From Bimuria novae-zelandiae CBS 107.79 (Eukaryota; Ascomycota; Dothideomycetes; Pleosporales; Didymosphaeriaceae), in assembly GCA_010015655.1 (NCBI GenBank), contig ML976665.1, forward strand, positions 882,384-946,383: a stretch of DNA of 64,000 bases. The letters are read 5' to 3'. Below, in pieces: positions 53,012 to 63,927 of the stretch. The notes under the pieces are model-generated. The model had not been told where the DNA came from. It made no database searches and worked only from the letters and a program-made list of their open reading frames with translations. Position numbers and translations under genes: made by a program. Every line of letters begins with the position of its first letter. Position 1 is the first letter of the stretch.

Positions 53012-55099
53012 ATGATCGTCTTCTCGTCTTTCGCTGCAATCGCTACAGGACCTTTTTCACTCTTTTCACTCTTTTCACTAGTTCAGTCCCAGTCAATTGA
53101 GTCTCGAGCACCGGCCAATGTCTCCAACGCGGAGAGCTCGTTGACTTTGATATATCAAAACAACTTGAACGCCTCTGACGACAAGAACCATTTAGGCGCC
53201 ATCCTTCTCGATCCTGTAACCCAGGCAAATGCCGAAGCTGCTTGCTCTTCTTTGCATGAGCAACTTCTTCCTAAGGCTACTCTTCAAAGGTACAGGTCCG
53301 ACTTCATTCACGCGCTCTCTTATCAAAACTATGCCGAGTACTTCGATGCTGAAGACGGGTTCTACATTGAGGATGGCATAGTATCCGTGAGAGGTCAACT
53401 CAGCTTTTCAGCCTCGGCATCGCATACCCGAAAGAAGCTCCCAGTGCTGTGTACTCAGTCGGCCAACAATGGTTCGTCGAATGCCGGTCCGGTGGAAGGC
53501 AGCCAGGTTGCAGTCGCATCCGGAGGGAACACTTTTATTGGCTACCGTAACCAAAAGTCGTTCCGCTTTCTGGGTATTCCGTACGCTGATATCCCCCAAC
53601 GGTGGACATACTCCTCCCTGTACTCTAAAAAGGGTCAGACTGTGCAGGCTACGGCATATGGCTCGCAATGCGCCCAATCAGGCTCTGGAAGCGAAGACTG
53701 TCTGTTTCTGAACATACAAACCCCACACATTCCAAGATCAGGGTCCAAGCAACACTTGCGCCCAGTCCTGTTCTGGATACATGGCGGAGGGTTCACAAAT
53801 GGCCATGGCGCGGATCCTTTATCGGATGGCGGCAACCTAGCGAGCAAGGAAGATATCGTCGTAGTCTCCATCAACTACAGGCTGTCTACCCTGGGATTCC
53901 TCGCTATTCCTGGAACTAATGTCACTGGAAACTTTGGTATCGCCGATCAGATTGTGGCACTTGATTGGGTACGTGCCAACATCGCTTCTTTTGGTGGTGA
54001 CCCCTCGAAGATCACGATTTCTGGAGAGTCTGCTGGAGCAGGCTCAGTGCGCACGCTACTAGGCTCTCCACAAGCAATTGGAAAGTACCAAGGCGCATTC
54101 TCAATGTCCAACCTGGGAGGCGGCGTAACACTCGGCCTCAATGGAGACTCCGGAACCACTTACTCGACGTACTATACGGTCAATCAGTCGTACAATGTGG
54201 CAGGTCCGCGAATTTTCTCTGCCGCGGGATGCGCAACTGGTGACCTCCAAGCGCAAATATCCTGTCTTAAGGGCGTGGACGCTCTGAAGCTCGTTTCACT
54301 GTCTAATGTTGCTAGATACGTAGTCCAAGATGGCAAGTTCGTCAACACACCTAAGCTCATACTCGCAACACGCAACGAAAGCACCGCTCATATTCCCGTC
54401 ATCTTCGGCGTTACACGCAATGACGGTGCTTCGTTTTCCAAATACCCTCCAACGCCCATATCAAGCCATTCGCAAGGCCTTCAGGTCGCCCTTGGTATCA
54501 ACTCCACATGGGCACAGAGAATAATTGACTCGAAGCTCTTTCCGCTCTACGACACCGGAAACCTTACTTTGGACTCCTTCAATGTCTCACAGCGTATTGC
54601 AACAGATAAGACGTTCCGCTGCGTTGACCAAGCTACAGTGTATGCTGGCAGCGCAACTGATGCCTTCGAAAAAGTGTACTTCTACCAGATGGAACGCACT
54701 ATCAATGGCTATGACCCGAACCATCTGGGCGGCCCCGCGGATAACAATCCGAACAATCCATACTTCCGTCTCCACGGTGCTGATATGCCCTGGGTCTTTG
54801 GTACCTTGTCCACCATTCGCGACCCTGCAGACCTTTACAGTGTGCAGCTGACGAGCAGCTACTTTGCGAGTTTCGTCAAGACGGGTGATCCGAATCCGGA
54901 TTTGGAATATTTGAAGGTACGAGGATATGACAAGGTTGTCGATGCGGTCAAGAAGACGGGAGCTTGGCATCAGGTCCGCAAGAATGAGGGAGAAATTCAG
55001 TTGCTGGATTATCCTAGCAAGCGAAGCACATTTGTAGATGTTGAGCAGTGCAAATGGCTCGGGTATGGGTTGGACTATTACCTGAAAGGTGGGGTGTGA
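53012..55099 (+). CDS. Secreted type B carboxylesterase/lipase
   Basis: Single exon, 695 aa from MIVFSSFAAIATGPFSLFSL; the open frame before it has no ATG and the Met starts a clear signal peptide. The first 170 residues after the signal are a lineage-specific extension (SLTLIYQNNLNASDDKNHLG). The esterase domain follows: FLGIPYADIPQRW, SEDCLFLNIQTP (carboxylesterase signature 2), oxyanion hole WIHGGGFTNG, nucleophile elbow ISGESAGAGSVRTLLGSP with GESAG, and a catalytic-His region LHGADMPWVFGTLS. Cys pairs suit extracellular folding, and there are several N-x-S/T sites. Expected reaction: hydrolysis of carboxylic esters or lipids outside the cell. Intronless and complete. Confidence 0.9.
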   Translation: MIVFSSFAAIATGPFSLFSLFSLVQSQSIESRAPANVSNAESSLTLIYQNNLNASDDKNHLGAILLDPVTQANAEAACSSLHEQLLPKATLQRYRSDFIHALSYQNYAEYFDAEDGFYIEDGIVSVRGQLSFSASASHTRKKLPVLCTQSANNGSSNAGPVEGSQVAVASGGNTFIGYRNQKSFRFLGIPYADIPQRWTYSSLYSKKGQTVQATAYGSQCAQSGSGSEDCLFLNIQTPHIPRSGSKQHLRPVLFWIHGGGFTNGHGADPLSDGGNLASKEDIVVVSINYRLSTLGFLAIPGTNVTGNFGIADQIVALDWVRANIASFGGDPSKITISGESAGAGSVRTLLGSPQAIGKYQGAFSMSNLGGGVTLGLNGDSGTTYSTYYTVNQSYNVAGPRIFSAAGCATGDLQAQISCLKGVDALKLVSLSNVARYVVQDGKFVNTPKLILATRNESTAHIPVIFGVTRNDGASFSKYPPTPISSHSQGLQVALGINSTWAQRIIDSKLFPLYDTGNLTLDSFNVSQRIATDKTFRCVDQATVYAGSATDAFEKVYFYQMERTINGYDPNHLGGPADNNPNNPYFRLHGADMPWVFGTLSTIRDPADLYSVQLTSSYFASFVKTGDPNPDLEYLKVRGYDKVVDAVKKTGAWHQVRKNEGEIQLLDYPSKRSTFVDVEQCKWLGYGLDYYLKGGV

Positions 55100-56476
55100 G
55101 ACTAGGTACCATGAAGTCAATTAGTCGGAAAGAAGTTTGACTCTCTGGGAGCTTTGTGCCTGTTCCAAAAGAGTGGATTTTTAACAAGGTGAAGCGATAA
55201 ACCCTGAGTGTCAAAATCTACATAGAAAAAGATTCAACTCCACCGATCGGTTTTTCAATCGGAACTTCTCCAAGTCTGCATAACACCCAATGTGCGACAT
55301 CGCCGGCGCTGTGTATTTTTGTGTTAGTTTTCTTGCGATTTCATTCAATAGTTGCGCATGTCGATGCATCAATGCATCGCAATCGTGCGTCTCGGTGAGG
55401 ATGCCTTCTTATCCAAGAGGCTTAGAGTGAGCCTCGGAACATTGAAGGGCTAGAACCATGTCGCAGCGATTGCCACATCGAAAGATCCAGTTCATGTTCT
55501 TTATCTGAACAAGAATATTATGATGCTCTCTTAGCGATGTAGTCGCCTCTTAGAAATACTAGCTTGCTCCTTACGACCAATTCACCCGGCTCAATAGATG
55601 CATACCTATATTGCACCCATCAATCCCCTTGGTCGACTTCCAATGTGGATGTTCATCCTTACCGTGATCTCATTAAAAGAGCTGTGGCTTCGTGGAATAG
55701 GAGCATCATCTTCTGCAGGAAGCCTCCAAGGAACAAATTCGCCAGGCAAAGAAAGGAAAACCCCTTGAGGAGGCATACCTAGGGTAGAAAGTACGCGCTT
55801 TATTTCAGCTATCAAATAAATCATGGACAGATACATATACACCTATCTATGGTAGTCCTAATATCTCCTACATTCAAGCCAATTCAAGTACATGATGACC
55901 TCTGTATGATCCTCAATACCTGGGAATTGTATATGTTGGCACGAGTTGCCCGCAATGCTGCCATCTGACTTCGCTACTTCGCCCGCCAATGACACTTACC
56001 GACCTCAGACTTCCGCAATAAGCGCGTGAAGGGTCAAATCATCATCGCAATCGTGCAAACGCATGTCATTGCCGCAATCGGAGGTGCCGCACCTTGACCG
56101 CGAGCGGGCAGCAACAAGTTTGGCAGGCGCGGTATGGCACGTGCTTCGAGGCGCCCTCACCTCACCGCACACAATAGAACAGAATCAGCCTCTCGCAGCT
56201 TCACCTCGGCACGCGAGAAGTATTTTTTCTCTTGCTCGGGCCTCCCACCGCTCTTCTTATACCAAGCCTCGCTGCACACTTCCTTCTCACCCACCTAAAA
56301 CTTAACATCGGCGCATACTTGGATATCCACGCCTGTTCCATATCAGTTTTTGTCTAGACTGGACATCTTTTCGTCACCTGCCGCCGTCGTCCGTAGCATT
56401 ACGCCCGCCCGCGACCGAAACAGAAGCGACAAACCTGCCAATTAGCAACATTGCGACACCCAGCGCAGTCAATACC
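55100..56476. other. Long intergenic region
   Basis: About 1.4 kb. The minus-strand ORF at 55,606-55,842 and others have no domain. The last 300 bp are C/T-rich and look like the promoter and leader of the next gene. Confidence 0.4.
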
Positions 56477-59392
56477 ATGTCTGAACGCGAGTTCATGTCC
56501 GTGGAGGAGGACGACCCGTTTGACATCTTCGACCCTGACACTCGCGGCCCTGATCCGCTTTCCGCCGCACCCTCAGATCACCATTCCGCGGCCATGCCAA
56601 CCCCAGAGTCATCCATTACCCCAGAGCAACCCGCTCCGGAGATTGCGTTTGAAGACGTACATCACGCAGAAGTTAACACCACAAAGCAGAAAATTGTAGA
56701 GGTAGCGACCATAGAACAGCCCATCGCAGAGCAGTCCATCGCAAGAGTTGCTGCCGAAGAGACTCTCACCAAAACCAACCTCACACAAGAAGTTACCGCT
56801 GAAGAGGCTCCCATCACACAAACGAATACGCGTGAGTCTACGCAGGAGCTTTCTTCACCAGGTTCGGATATGCATACCACTTCAAGTTCACCCACGACTC
56901 CTTCGACTGTCTCCTACATTGGGGAGGGTTGTCTTGCGCAAAAGACCATCCCGACCACCTCTTCACAGTCTTCGCAGACTTTCGAGCCACCTATTCCAGA
57001 GATTTCCGCGACGACGAGCGCTCCCGCTGAACCTCTCTCCGAACTCACAGTATCTGGGTGTGCTCTTCCTCCGCCTGGACCCTTCCTCGAAATCATCCTG
57101 AATCGTATGCCTCGCATGAACATGTACCCGAAGAAAGACCTATTGCAGCTGCGAGCTCTGCATGATAAAGTGGGTAAAACAATGAAGGATATCGAAGAAG
57201 GACGCTGTTCAGAGTCTTGGATAGCATGCAAGAAGATTTTGATGCATCTGGAGGTATCGTGCGAGATGAAGCAAGCCGAAATAGACGGTGTTAAGGAGCA
57301 GGACCCCTTTATGCAAAACGATTGGTACAACGAGCAGGACCACTTCATCCATGACGATGCTGAGCAGGAGCATGTTAAATTCGTGCTTCCGCCTGGGGTG
57401 ATTAAAGCGAAGAATGCCACCGATCCACGCATTTGTAACCACTTGACCGTCTCGCCGGAAATTTTAAGCCCCGATGCTGCGATGCAAGATGCCGTTGACG
57501 CGTGGCGCGATACAGTAGACGGTCGCGGCGAAGAATGTCTTGATGCCGCTTCTGGCACGAACTGGTGGAAGTATATGGAGTACGAAGACAGTGATGGCAT
57601 CGATAATAAAAACTACCACGACTACTTTCCGGGCGTTCCGCGCAAGGTCATTTACCATAGCAGTGGTGTTCAGACCCGCAAGATCATAAACCCTGCGACA
57701 TACGAGAAGGTCTACGGCAAAGAGCCGTCGCCATCCGAGATGACGAAGATCTTGCGGCGCATCGGCCAGCCTAACTATGTGGACCAGTCAGAGCTCTGGT
57801 ACGGCATACCTTTCTCGGACCCCGAGGGCCCCTACCGTGAAGCCCAGGTTGAGACCCGAGACAGCGGCTTCCAGACCATGGACTACGAAATCTGCGAAGC
57901 GAATATCCTTCGAGCCAAAGCGAGGAGCTCGATCACCGCGAACAAGCTTAACAAGTTGTCTATGGCGCGAGGCAATGGCATACGCGTATTTACAGAGCCG
58001 TCAAAGAATATGATTGTGCACTCGCAACAGTTCCCATCCCTCGCCACCGTTGATAAAGCCGGCACTGTCGAGAGCTTCGGTTCCTTCACACCAAACATTC
58101 TCAACGTCGTCTATGAAGACATGAAGATCCAGCCAGTGACTTCCAGCAGCCAGAAACTGCAGAAGATTCGATCGTACTGCCGCTCCCCATCACCAGGGCC
58201 CTACGAGGAACAGCAGATCGATCAACCTCATCTATTCGAGCAAGGTTGGCCTGGCTATCTTTTCACCGTCGATGAAGCAGATGGCGCTTACTCAACCAAC
58301 ATCAAGAGCTTTGGACTCCTGGATCCCACTCGCGGTCATAAAACCGTGCCCAAGAATCCTCGTGCTCCTCTTCTGAAGACGCACGCCAAACCGCAAACAC
58401 AAAACACGCCCGCTACGTCCCCGCGGCATGCTCCTATAACCCAAGACATTCCTGCCGCAATCCGGAAATCGCCAATCTCGAACCAGCATCGCACCGCGCC
58501 TCATCAGCCAGAGAATCCGCATGCCTTGACCCAGCCCCAGACATCGCGAGCTCCAGCCCAGTCGGTGAAGCCTAGCCTCTCACTTTCGACCCAGACACCG
58601 CCATCTGCGAACCGCGACCCGCGCACTCCTGTTTCCGCATCGCAAGCTCCCATCACTAAAGAAGATCATGAAGGTAGCAAGAAGCGGAAGCTCGGAGATG
58701 GAGAGCGAGATGAAGAGCACGTAGACGAAGGTTACGACTCTATTTCGCCAGCGTCGTGCAAGCGCCAGAAGCAAACCGCAGCGCCGCCTGCGACACCGAA
58801 TTTCACGCCTGTCTCGCTCGACACGAAGAATATGCCGACAACACCCGCACAGATTTCCCACAAGCGGAAGCATGACGAGCGCACCGAAGAGGCCGCGATC
58901 CCCGAGCAGCCCGAGGCAAAGCGCATCCGCCGCCTGCCACCCGCCGAGACTACACTCAGAGTCATCCAGCCCACTACACCCGCGAGGCCTAGTTTAGCCA
59001 GGAAGAAACCCATATCTGCTTCCAAACAACCACTCCAGACGCGTCCAGTTCGCATCCCGAATGCTCAGGCTGAGAAGACCCAACATAAACCTCAACCACC
59101 CATGCAAGCTGCTCCTATTTCTTCCCCTCGCACGCATGCTCCTTCTGCACCTGCTACTCGTGCACCTGCGTCTGCTCCTCGCACGCCGGCTCCTCCCTCC
59201 CCTACGACGCCTGCTCATCGCACGCCTGCTCCTCCTGCACCTGCTTATACCACGCCTATTCCTCCTGCGGGCGGTACTGCCTCCGCTTCTGTTCGTGGTT
59301 GGCAGGCCCGCAAGCCGAGCAACAACCGTCGTGAGGTGAGGGCAGGGTTCCAGCCGTACGACATCGCCGCCCGAAAGAACCGCAAACACTAA
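56477..59392 (+). CDS. Large, mostly disordered protein of unknown function (971 aa)
   Basis: Single exon, 971 aa, starting MSEREFMSVEEDDPFDIFDP. The N-terminal 190 residues are Thr/Glu/Pro-rich and disordered. A central block (about 195-580) looks folded: FLEIILNRMPRMNMYPKKDL, LRALHDKVGKTMKDIEEGRC, GTNWWKYMEYEDSDGIDNKN, YHDYFPGVPRKVIYHSSGVQ, RIGQPNYVDQSELWYGIPFS. The C-terminal 390 residues are Pro/Ala/Thr-rich, with basic clusters (KKRKLGD; SHKRKHDE; AKRIRRLPP) that are plausible nuclear localisation signals, and Ala/Pro repeats (SAPATRAPASAPRTPAPPS). I recognise no named domain. Nuclear location is inferred from the basic clusters. Codon use and the long intact frame support a real gene. 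Confidence 0.75.
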   Translation: MSEREFMSVEEDDPFDIFDPDTRGPDPLSAAPSDHHSAAMPTPESSITPEQPAPEIAFEDVHHAEVNTTKQKIVEVATIEQPIAEQSIARVAAEETLTKTNLTQEVTAEEAPITQTNTRESTQELSSPGSDMHTTSSSPTTPSTVSYIGEGCLAQKTIPTTSSQSSQTFEPPIPEISATTSAPAEPLSELTVSGCALPPPGPFLEIILNRMPRMNMYPKKDLLQLRALHDKVGKTMKDIEEGRCSESWIACKKILMHLEVSCEMKQAEIDGVKEQDPFMQNDWYNEQDHFIHDDAEQEHVKFVLPPGVIKAKNATDPRICNHLTVSPEILSPDAAMQDAVDAWRDTVDGRGEECLDAASGTNWWKYMEYEDSDGIDNKNYHDYFPGVPRKVIYHSSGVQTRKIINPATYEKVYGKEPSPSEMTKILRRIGQPNYVDQSELWYGIPFSDPEGPYREAQVETRDSGFQTMDYEICEANILRAKARSSITANKLNKLSMARGNGIRVFTEPSKNMIVHSQQFPSLATVDKAGTVESFGSFTPNILNVVYEDMKIQPVTSSSQKLQKIRSYCRSPSPGPYEEQQIDQPHLFEQGWPGYLFTVDEADGAYSTNIKSFGLLDPTRGHKTVPKNPRAPLLKTHAKPQTQNTPATSPRHAPITQDIPAAIRKSPISNQHRTAPHQPENPHALTQPQTSRAPAQSVKPSLSLSTQTPPSANRDPRTPVSASQAPITKEDHEGSKKRKLGDGERDEEHVDEGYDSISPASCKRQKQTAAPPATPNFTPVSLDTKNMPTTPAQISHKRKHDERTEEAAIPEQPEAKRIRRLPPAETTLRVIQPTTPARPSLARKKPISASKQPLQTRPVRIPNAQAEKTQHKPQPPMQAAPISSPRTHAPSAPATRAPASAPRTPAPPSPTTPAHRTPAPPAPAYTTPIPPAGGTASASVRGWQARKPSNNRREVRAGFQPYDIAARKNRKH

Positions 59393-60346
59393 GATATGAC
59401 CGGGAACGAAAATCTACACTCGCTGGCTTACCGACCGACACATGTTCGTGAGCGGCCATGCTCCAGTCTGGACAAACTCGTCGACGAAGGAGCAATGAAC
59501 GATCTTTCGGTTTTCAAGATCGTTATTTTCGCCGCACACTGTGTCTTCAGCACTGTATTATATCGTCGTTCCGAGAACCCCACGGATGGAATGTCCATGG
59601 TGTAAATAGAGCACAAGTTGAATTAGTTGAAAGTTTTTGAATCTCTCCTGGCAGGACAGATCTCAATTAAGTTGTAACGTATGATTTCGGAAAATGTGGA
59701 AAAGGTCGCGGTTTACAGGCCAAAAATATCTATTGGAAAACGCATAGTACAGTATAGCTACCAAAAAAAGTTGAAAGAAGTCTCGTCAAACTATACCTCC
59801 GTGATGCGATCTCTCGATCGAGGAGAGAACTGTTTTACTGAAAATTTCGCACTCTCAACGCATGCAATTTTCATCGTGTTATTGATACTCTCAAGCAGGT
59901 CGATGTACCCGAACACCAGAATGGCGCGGTATGCCGGTATGATCATTGAGTGACCAGGCTTTCGACGACATATTCTGGGCACGCTGGACGCAGCTCTGGT
60001 ACCATAGCTTCCTCCTCGCGCGGTAGGCATCAACCTATAGCTATACCTTTAGATACAACGTCGCGCCGTGAGGTAGCGGGGAAGTGGCAAGTTCGTTGGT
60101 GGTCAGGACGTGGAGTAATGGGGTTGGTGTGATGAATGAATGGTTGTGCCTCTTTGATCGATGCACTCTTGTTCGTACACTAGTGAGTAGCTGCATTAGC
60201 GCATCACGTGAGTCTCACTTACTTGGAAATCCTGCGCCTCCTCTGCTTATCCTAAATTTTAAACCTCTTCTTGTATCGTCCTGGTCGATTTAGAAATGAG
60301 AGATGTTCGGAAAATCTTCGCGGTTCCGTCAAAAACCTAACAAAGC
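59393..60346. other. Intergenic region
   Basis: 954 bp. Short ORFs on both strands have no domain. A short open stretch near 59,955-60,000 (FDDIFWARWTQLWYH) is protein-like but isolated, perhaps a gene relic. Confidence 0.4.
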
Positions 60347-61730
60347 ATGTCTCGAGCTACCGCCAGGTCCAGTTCCGGCGGCTCCCATCATAAGGGCCGC
60401 AATGCATGTACACGCTGCAAAACACGACGTGTGAAGGTATAAACGGAAGAATCAAAGATGAATTTCTGCTAACGATCTCCAGTGCGGTATGCAGCGTCCT
60501 GTATGCAATCACTGCAACCATCGAAAGGAGGTGTGCTCGTATCTTACCGAGCACCCGAAGGGTAATACCTCGTACAATACGCCCAGCGATTAAACCTTAC
60601 CCATTGTAAGTGGGATGTTTGATCATTGATGGGTGAGTGCTTATCTTACAATGGTTTAGGTGGAGTTCACAGGCGATCAACAAGGTCTAGTACACCGTAT
60701 ACTCATTAGTCAACCGGTTCTTTTGTCCACACTCATGAAGAAGTCATGAATAAAGCTCGTCCTTCATCAGCATACGTACGATTGCTATGGTGTAGAGAAG
60801 TGGAAAAAGTTAGTTTCTCCCATTGTGACTTTTTGTGGCACAGTCTCCGCATTGCATCTGCTACACCAGGGTCGCTCCTTTGGAAATCTCGATGTCAGAT
60901 GCAAAACAATGGAAATAGCCTATCAGCATCACATAATGGCGTCAAGGTTATTTGGTTCGATGGCACTCACTGTCACATAGCACAACTGGCTCATCTTCCT
61001 AGGCTTCGGGGTCTCAGTCGTTGTCTGTCAACTCGCAATGCAAGCGACGTGCCTCGAGCCATTCTTTGACCACATCGAGATGTTGAAACTGCTGAGAGCT
61101 TCTCGAGATATTGAAAACAACCTGGGTGGCTGGTTGAGGGCGAGCGAGATTTGGTCCATAATACAGGACCGGGCTGAATTGACGGAGACCGAGGAGTTTC
61201 GCGATCAGGGGTTGCGAGATGCTATAGTAATTTTGGAAGAAGCCGTTGCAAAGAGGGTGTGTTATGGGACAAGTGGCGATTGCATCGCTGCGGCGATGCA
61301 GAGTTTGAAAGATTGGGTACAGCTATGCGAAGGTCGGCCTCGGAGGTGGCATCATTACATATACTGGCCAGGTATCCTGCCTGGAAAGTTCATAGAAGCT
61401 CTTGAACATGAAGATGGCCTGGCTTCAACACTGCTTCTGCACTGGCTAGCCATACTGAGGCTAGCAGCTCCACGTTGGTTCTTGGAATACTGGATCATCC
61501 GTAAGTATTCCCTACGTCCAATAATGCCTTTGAAGTGGCTGGCTGACCAAAATCGTGATTTAGGAACTGGCAATCATATTGTGAGCAAGCTGCCGCATGA
61601 ACTGGACAAGCTTAAAACCTGGCCGGTGTCTATCATTTGCACCGATCGGTTTGGAACTTTACGACGAAACAGCAAGCCGCGGTTAGAAATTTCCAATGAT
61701 GGACTTGCGGCAGCTATCACCCGGTGTTAG
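60347..61730 (+). pseudogene. Zn(II)2Cys6 transcription factor, probably inactivated
   Basis: Exon 1 (60,347-60,436) and the start of exon 2 (from 60,483), joined by a 46-bp intron with CTAAC, give the binuclear zinc cluster ACTRCKTRRVKCGMQRPVCN followed by HCNHRKEVC: Cys spacing 2-6-6-2-6, as in fungal C6 DNA-binding domains. The regulator body is seen from about 60,840: MEIAYQHHIMASRLFGSMAL then TVT, a TAG at 60,978-60,980, and HNWLIFLGFGVSVVVCQLAM in the same frame, on to ASRDIENNLGGWLRASEIWS and a stop at 61,730. The TAG falls where the family has a residue before Asn-Trp. A single nonsense codon and uncertain linkage at 60,590-60,830 make a pseudogene likely; an unseen intron is the alternative. 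Confidence 0.65.
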
Positions 61731-62690
61731 ATCACTCTGGCTTTGGAGCATCTTCGGTCTTGAATGCGGCCCAGCAGGTCTGGTGGCAATGTATTGAAGA
61801 TTGCTTCGTGGGGAGAAGTACCTACGAAGGTTGTCCTACCGAGTACCATCGACCTATGAGGGGCGTGGGAAGATACCAGAAAGAGGGAGATTACTAATTG
61901 CAGATCGCTCTGTAGAGTTATATCGTCGCGTGAAGAGGATGAACGTGTCAAAATCATAAAGTTTCTTCCTTATCTCAATTAAATGCTTCGCATATATTCT
62001 CGGATGGACTTGCTACGGACGTTCGTGAGATCTGAACATACAGGTTTATTGTTGCTAGATGTTAGAATCGATCGATACGATGCAAACTGAACCGCATATT
62101 TATCCATGCCGTTTCTTTGCCTCCCCAGATCTCAGTCCAGGGTGAACGGGGCCGCATGTGCACAATCAATTTATCCGGCCTATCACACATCTCGACAGCG
62201 AACAGCGTATTGCCCAACATCTACCTCCGCCTTCATCGCGCCCTCATTTTACGTATTGTTCTGATGCACCCTTCCGTTGCTATGATTATCGCGTTTTTCG
62301 GTTGCTGTATGTCGCATGATTTATTCAGGTCGTTGACGACGATAAAAGAAAAGCTTGCTAATGGTCTTATGCGCAATTTAGTGCACGTGGCGCATCGCAA
62401 CCTGCATAACGGGAGGGAACTAGGGAACGAGATAAGGCCTGGCTTTTGGGGCAGCTTCCCCTTCATTGGAATTTGATGCATGTGCCAGAGAGGTACAGCC
62501 GCGCCAACTAGTTTCCAGAACCTGTGGGTCATCGAATTTGGACTGCGGCCCCGCATCTTGAAAACCACGCCGCAGTCGTGCAGACATAATCATTTACGGC
62601 CGGAAGGGACTCGCGCGCTGCCGAAAGTGTCGGGGACTGGTTGATCCAGGGTAGACCAGTTCAACCTCCGAGCATGCATTGAATGATATA
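61731..62690. other. Intergenic region
   Basis: 960 bp. The stretch 62,307-62,359 resembles 63,268-63,318 over about 50 bp. No gene recognised. Confidence 0.4.
62307..62359 (+). repeat. Dispersed direct repeat, first copy (about 52 bp)
   Basis: GCATGATTTATTCAGGTCGT, then TGACGACGATAAAAGAAAAG, parallels 63,268-63,318 (ACATGCTCTTTTCAAGTCGT, then TGAAGACTATAACAGAAAAG) at roughly three quarters identity. Origin unknown. Confidence 0.45.
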
Positions 62691-62921
62691 CGAGGAGCTC
62701 GTTTTTAGTGAGTTATACGCCAAGGTATTTCTATGTAACAGCACCCCACCACAACCCTTTAAAATAATAATAAAAAGTTATAAATAAATAGGAAAATAGC
62801 TCTAAATTGTCTCTTTTACCTCCTATATTGTTATAAATTATTATTAAAGATTATGGTTGTGGTGCAGCACTGCCACCTCGAAGATACCTTGGCGTATGAC
62901 TGACTAAAAACGAGCTCCTCG
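62691..62921. mobile_element. MITE with long terminal inverted repeats
   Basis: 231 bp flanked by TA on both sides (62,689-62,690 and 62,922-62,923). The ends are inverted copies: CGAGGAGCTCGTTTTTAGTG on the left and, reading the right end inward, CGAGGAGCTCGTTTTTAGTC. The pairing extends about 70 bp inward through ATACGCCAAGGTAT and CACCACAACC. The centre (62,760-62,850) is AT-rich and non-coding. TA duplication and foldback structure suggest mobilisation by a Tc1/mariner-type transposase. It is not RIP-mutated at its ends. Confidence 0.82.
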
Positions 62922-63370
62922 TACCGCCGGGGCGCACAGCGTGCAAATATAGGACTGATAAAAGCGATGGGCGCGTAGCGTTCAATGAAAACTTTGTTGA
63001 GCCTGCTAAGTGCAAGGATATCTAGACTTGGTAACCTTGCATTCATCAGTACCCTGGACGATTGAAAAGCGGTTGGCGGGCCGAGATCAACCGCCTGTTT
63101 GCACAAGATCGTCCGATCGGAAACTGCAATAGGCTAAATTATTGGAGCCAAAGTCGCGGATTCGGAGCGCATCCACATCACCGCAAGATTGCGACAGCAG
63201 ATCGTGTTTCCAGGATTGATTCAAAGAATGTAACATTGGATAGCGTAAAAGACCAAGCCTCGTTGACATATGACATGCTCTTTTCAAGTCGTTGAAGACT
63301 ATAACAGAAAAGCAAGCTTGATCCATGATATTAAACATAACCACTCTGAAGGTGCGACTATGTTATGCAC
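62922..63370. other. Intergenic region downstream of the transporter
   Basis: 449 bp of mostly 3' flank, with the second copy of the dispersed 52-bp repeat. No gene seen. Confidence 0.4.
63268..63318 (+). repeat. Dispersed direct repeat, second copy
   Basis: Partner of 62,307-62,359. Confidence 0.45.
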
Positions 63371-63927
63371 TCAGTGAGATCCAACACTTTCCTCCGTAAC
63401 CGTAGCAGTCTTCTCCTTCTCGTGAATCTCGTGCTCGATAATTCGACCCTTCTCCGTAGCAGCTGCTCCACCAACAGCAGCTTGGTCACCGTCGAAGTGG
63501 CGAGCAATCTCCTCGAGTGGTGTGTTCTTGGTCTCAATGTAGAAGGAGTAGACGACTACAAGTTCGAAGGCGAGCCATACACAGTAGACGATGTAGTACT
63601 TCCAGTGGAGGCTGTCCAATGCGATCGGGTTGATGTAGGTGTTGAAGAACAGTGCAAGGTCGACACAAGCAAACATGTAGCACATAGCCTTAGCTCGAAT
63701 GGAGTAGGGCAGAATCTCAACGGTGTAGCCGACCAGAAGACCAGACCAGGCGATGTTGTAGAACGTGTAGTAGAGGAAGATCATGAATACGACAGCGCTG
63801 CCGTTGGCCTTGACGTGGGTGGCGGCGAAGCGCTCGGAGAGAATCGTCCAGATGACAAAGGACATGCACATGCCAGCAGTTGAGATGAGGAAGAGCGGGC
63901 GACGACCGACTTTGTCGACAAAGAAAC
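63371..63927 (-). CDS. MFS sugar transporter, C-terminal exon (partial)
   Basis: Last exon of a minus-strand gene that runs off the window at 64,000. It begins after a CTAAC...TTCAG acceptor (63,928-63,930 on the plus strand reads CTG) and encodes 185 residues. The start is FFVDKVGRRPLFLISTAGM, the sugar-porter 'D..GRR' signature. Transmembrane segments follow: SFVIWTILSER, AVVFMIFLYYTFYNIAWSGL with LVGYTVEILPYSIRAKAM (the PESPR/EI..RAKG-type loop), LALFFNTYINPIALD, and YYIVYCVWLAFELVVVYSFY. The conserved ETKNTPLEEIARHFDGD terminates the transport domain, and an acidic tail follows. The FYNIAW and VGYTVEILPY blocks resemble lactose- or general hexose-permease-like fungal transporters. It is a plasma-membrane sugar:H+ symporter by family. 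The upstream exons are not in the window. Confidence 0.88.
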
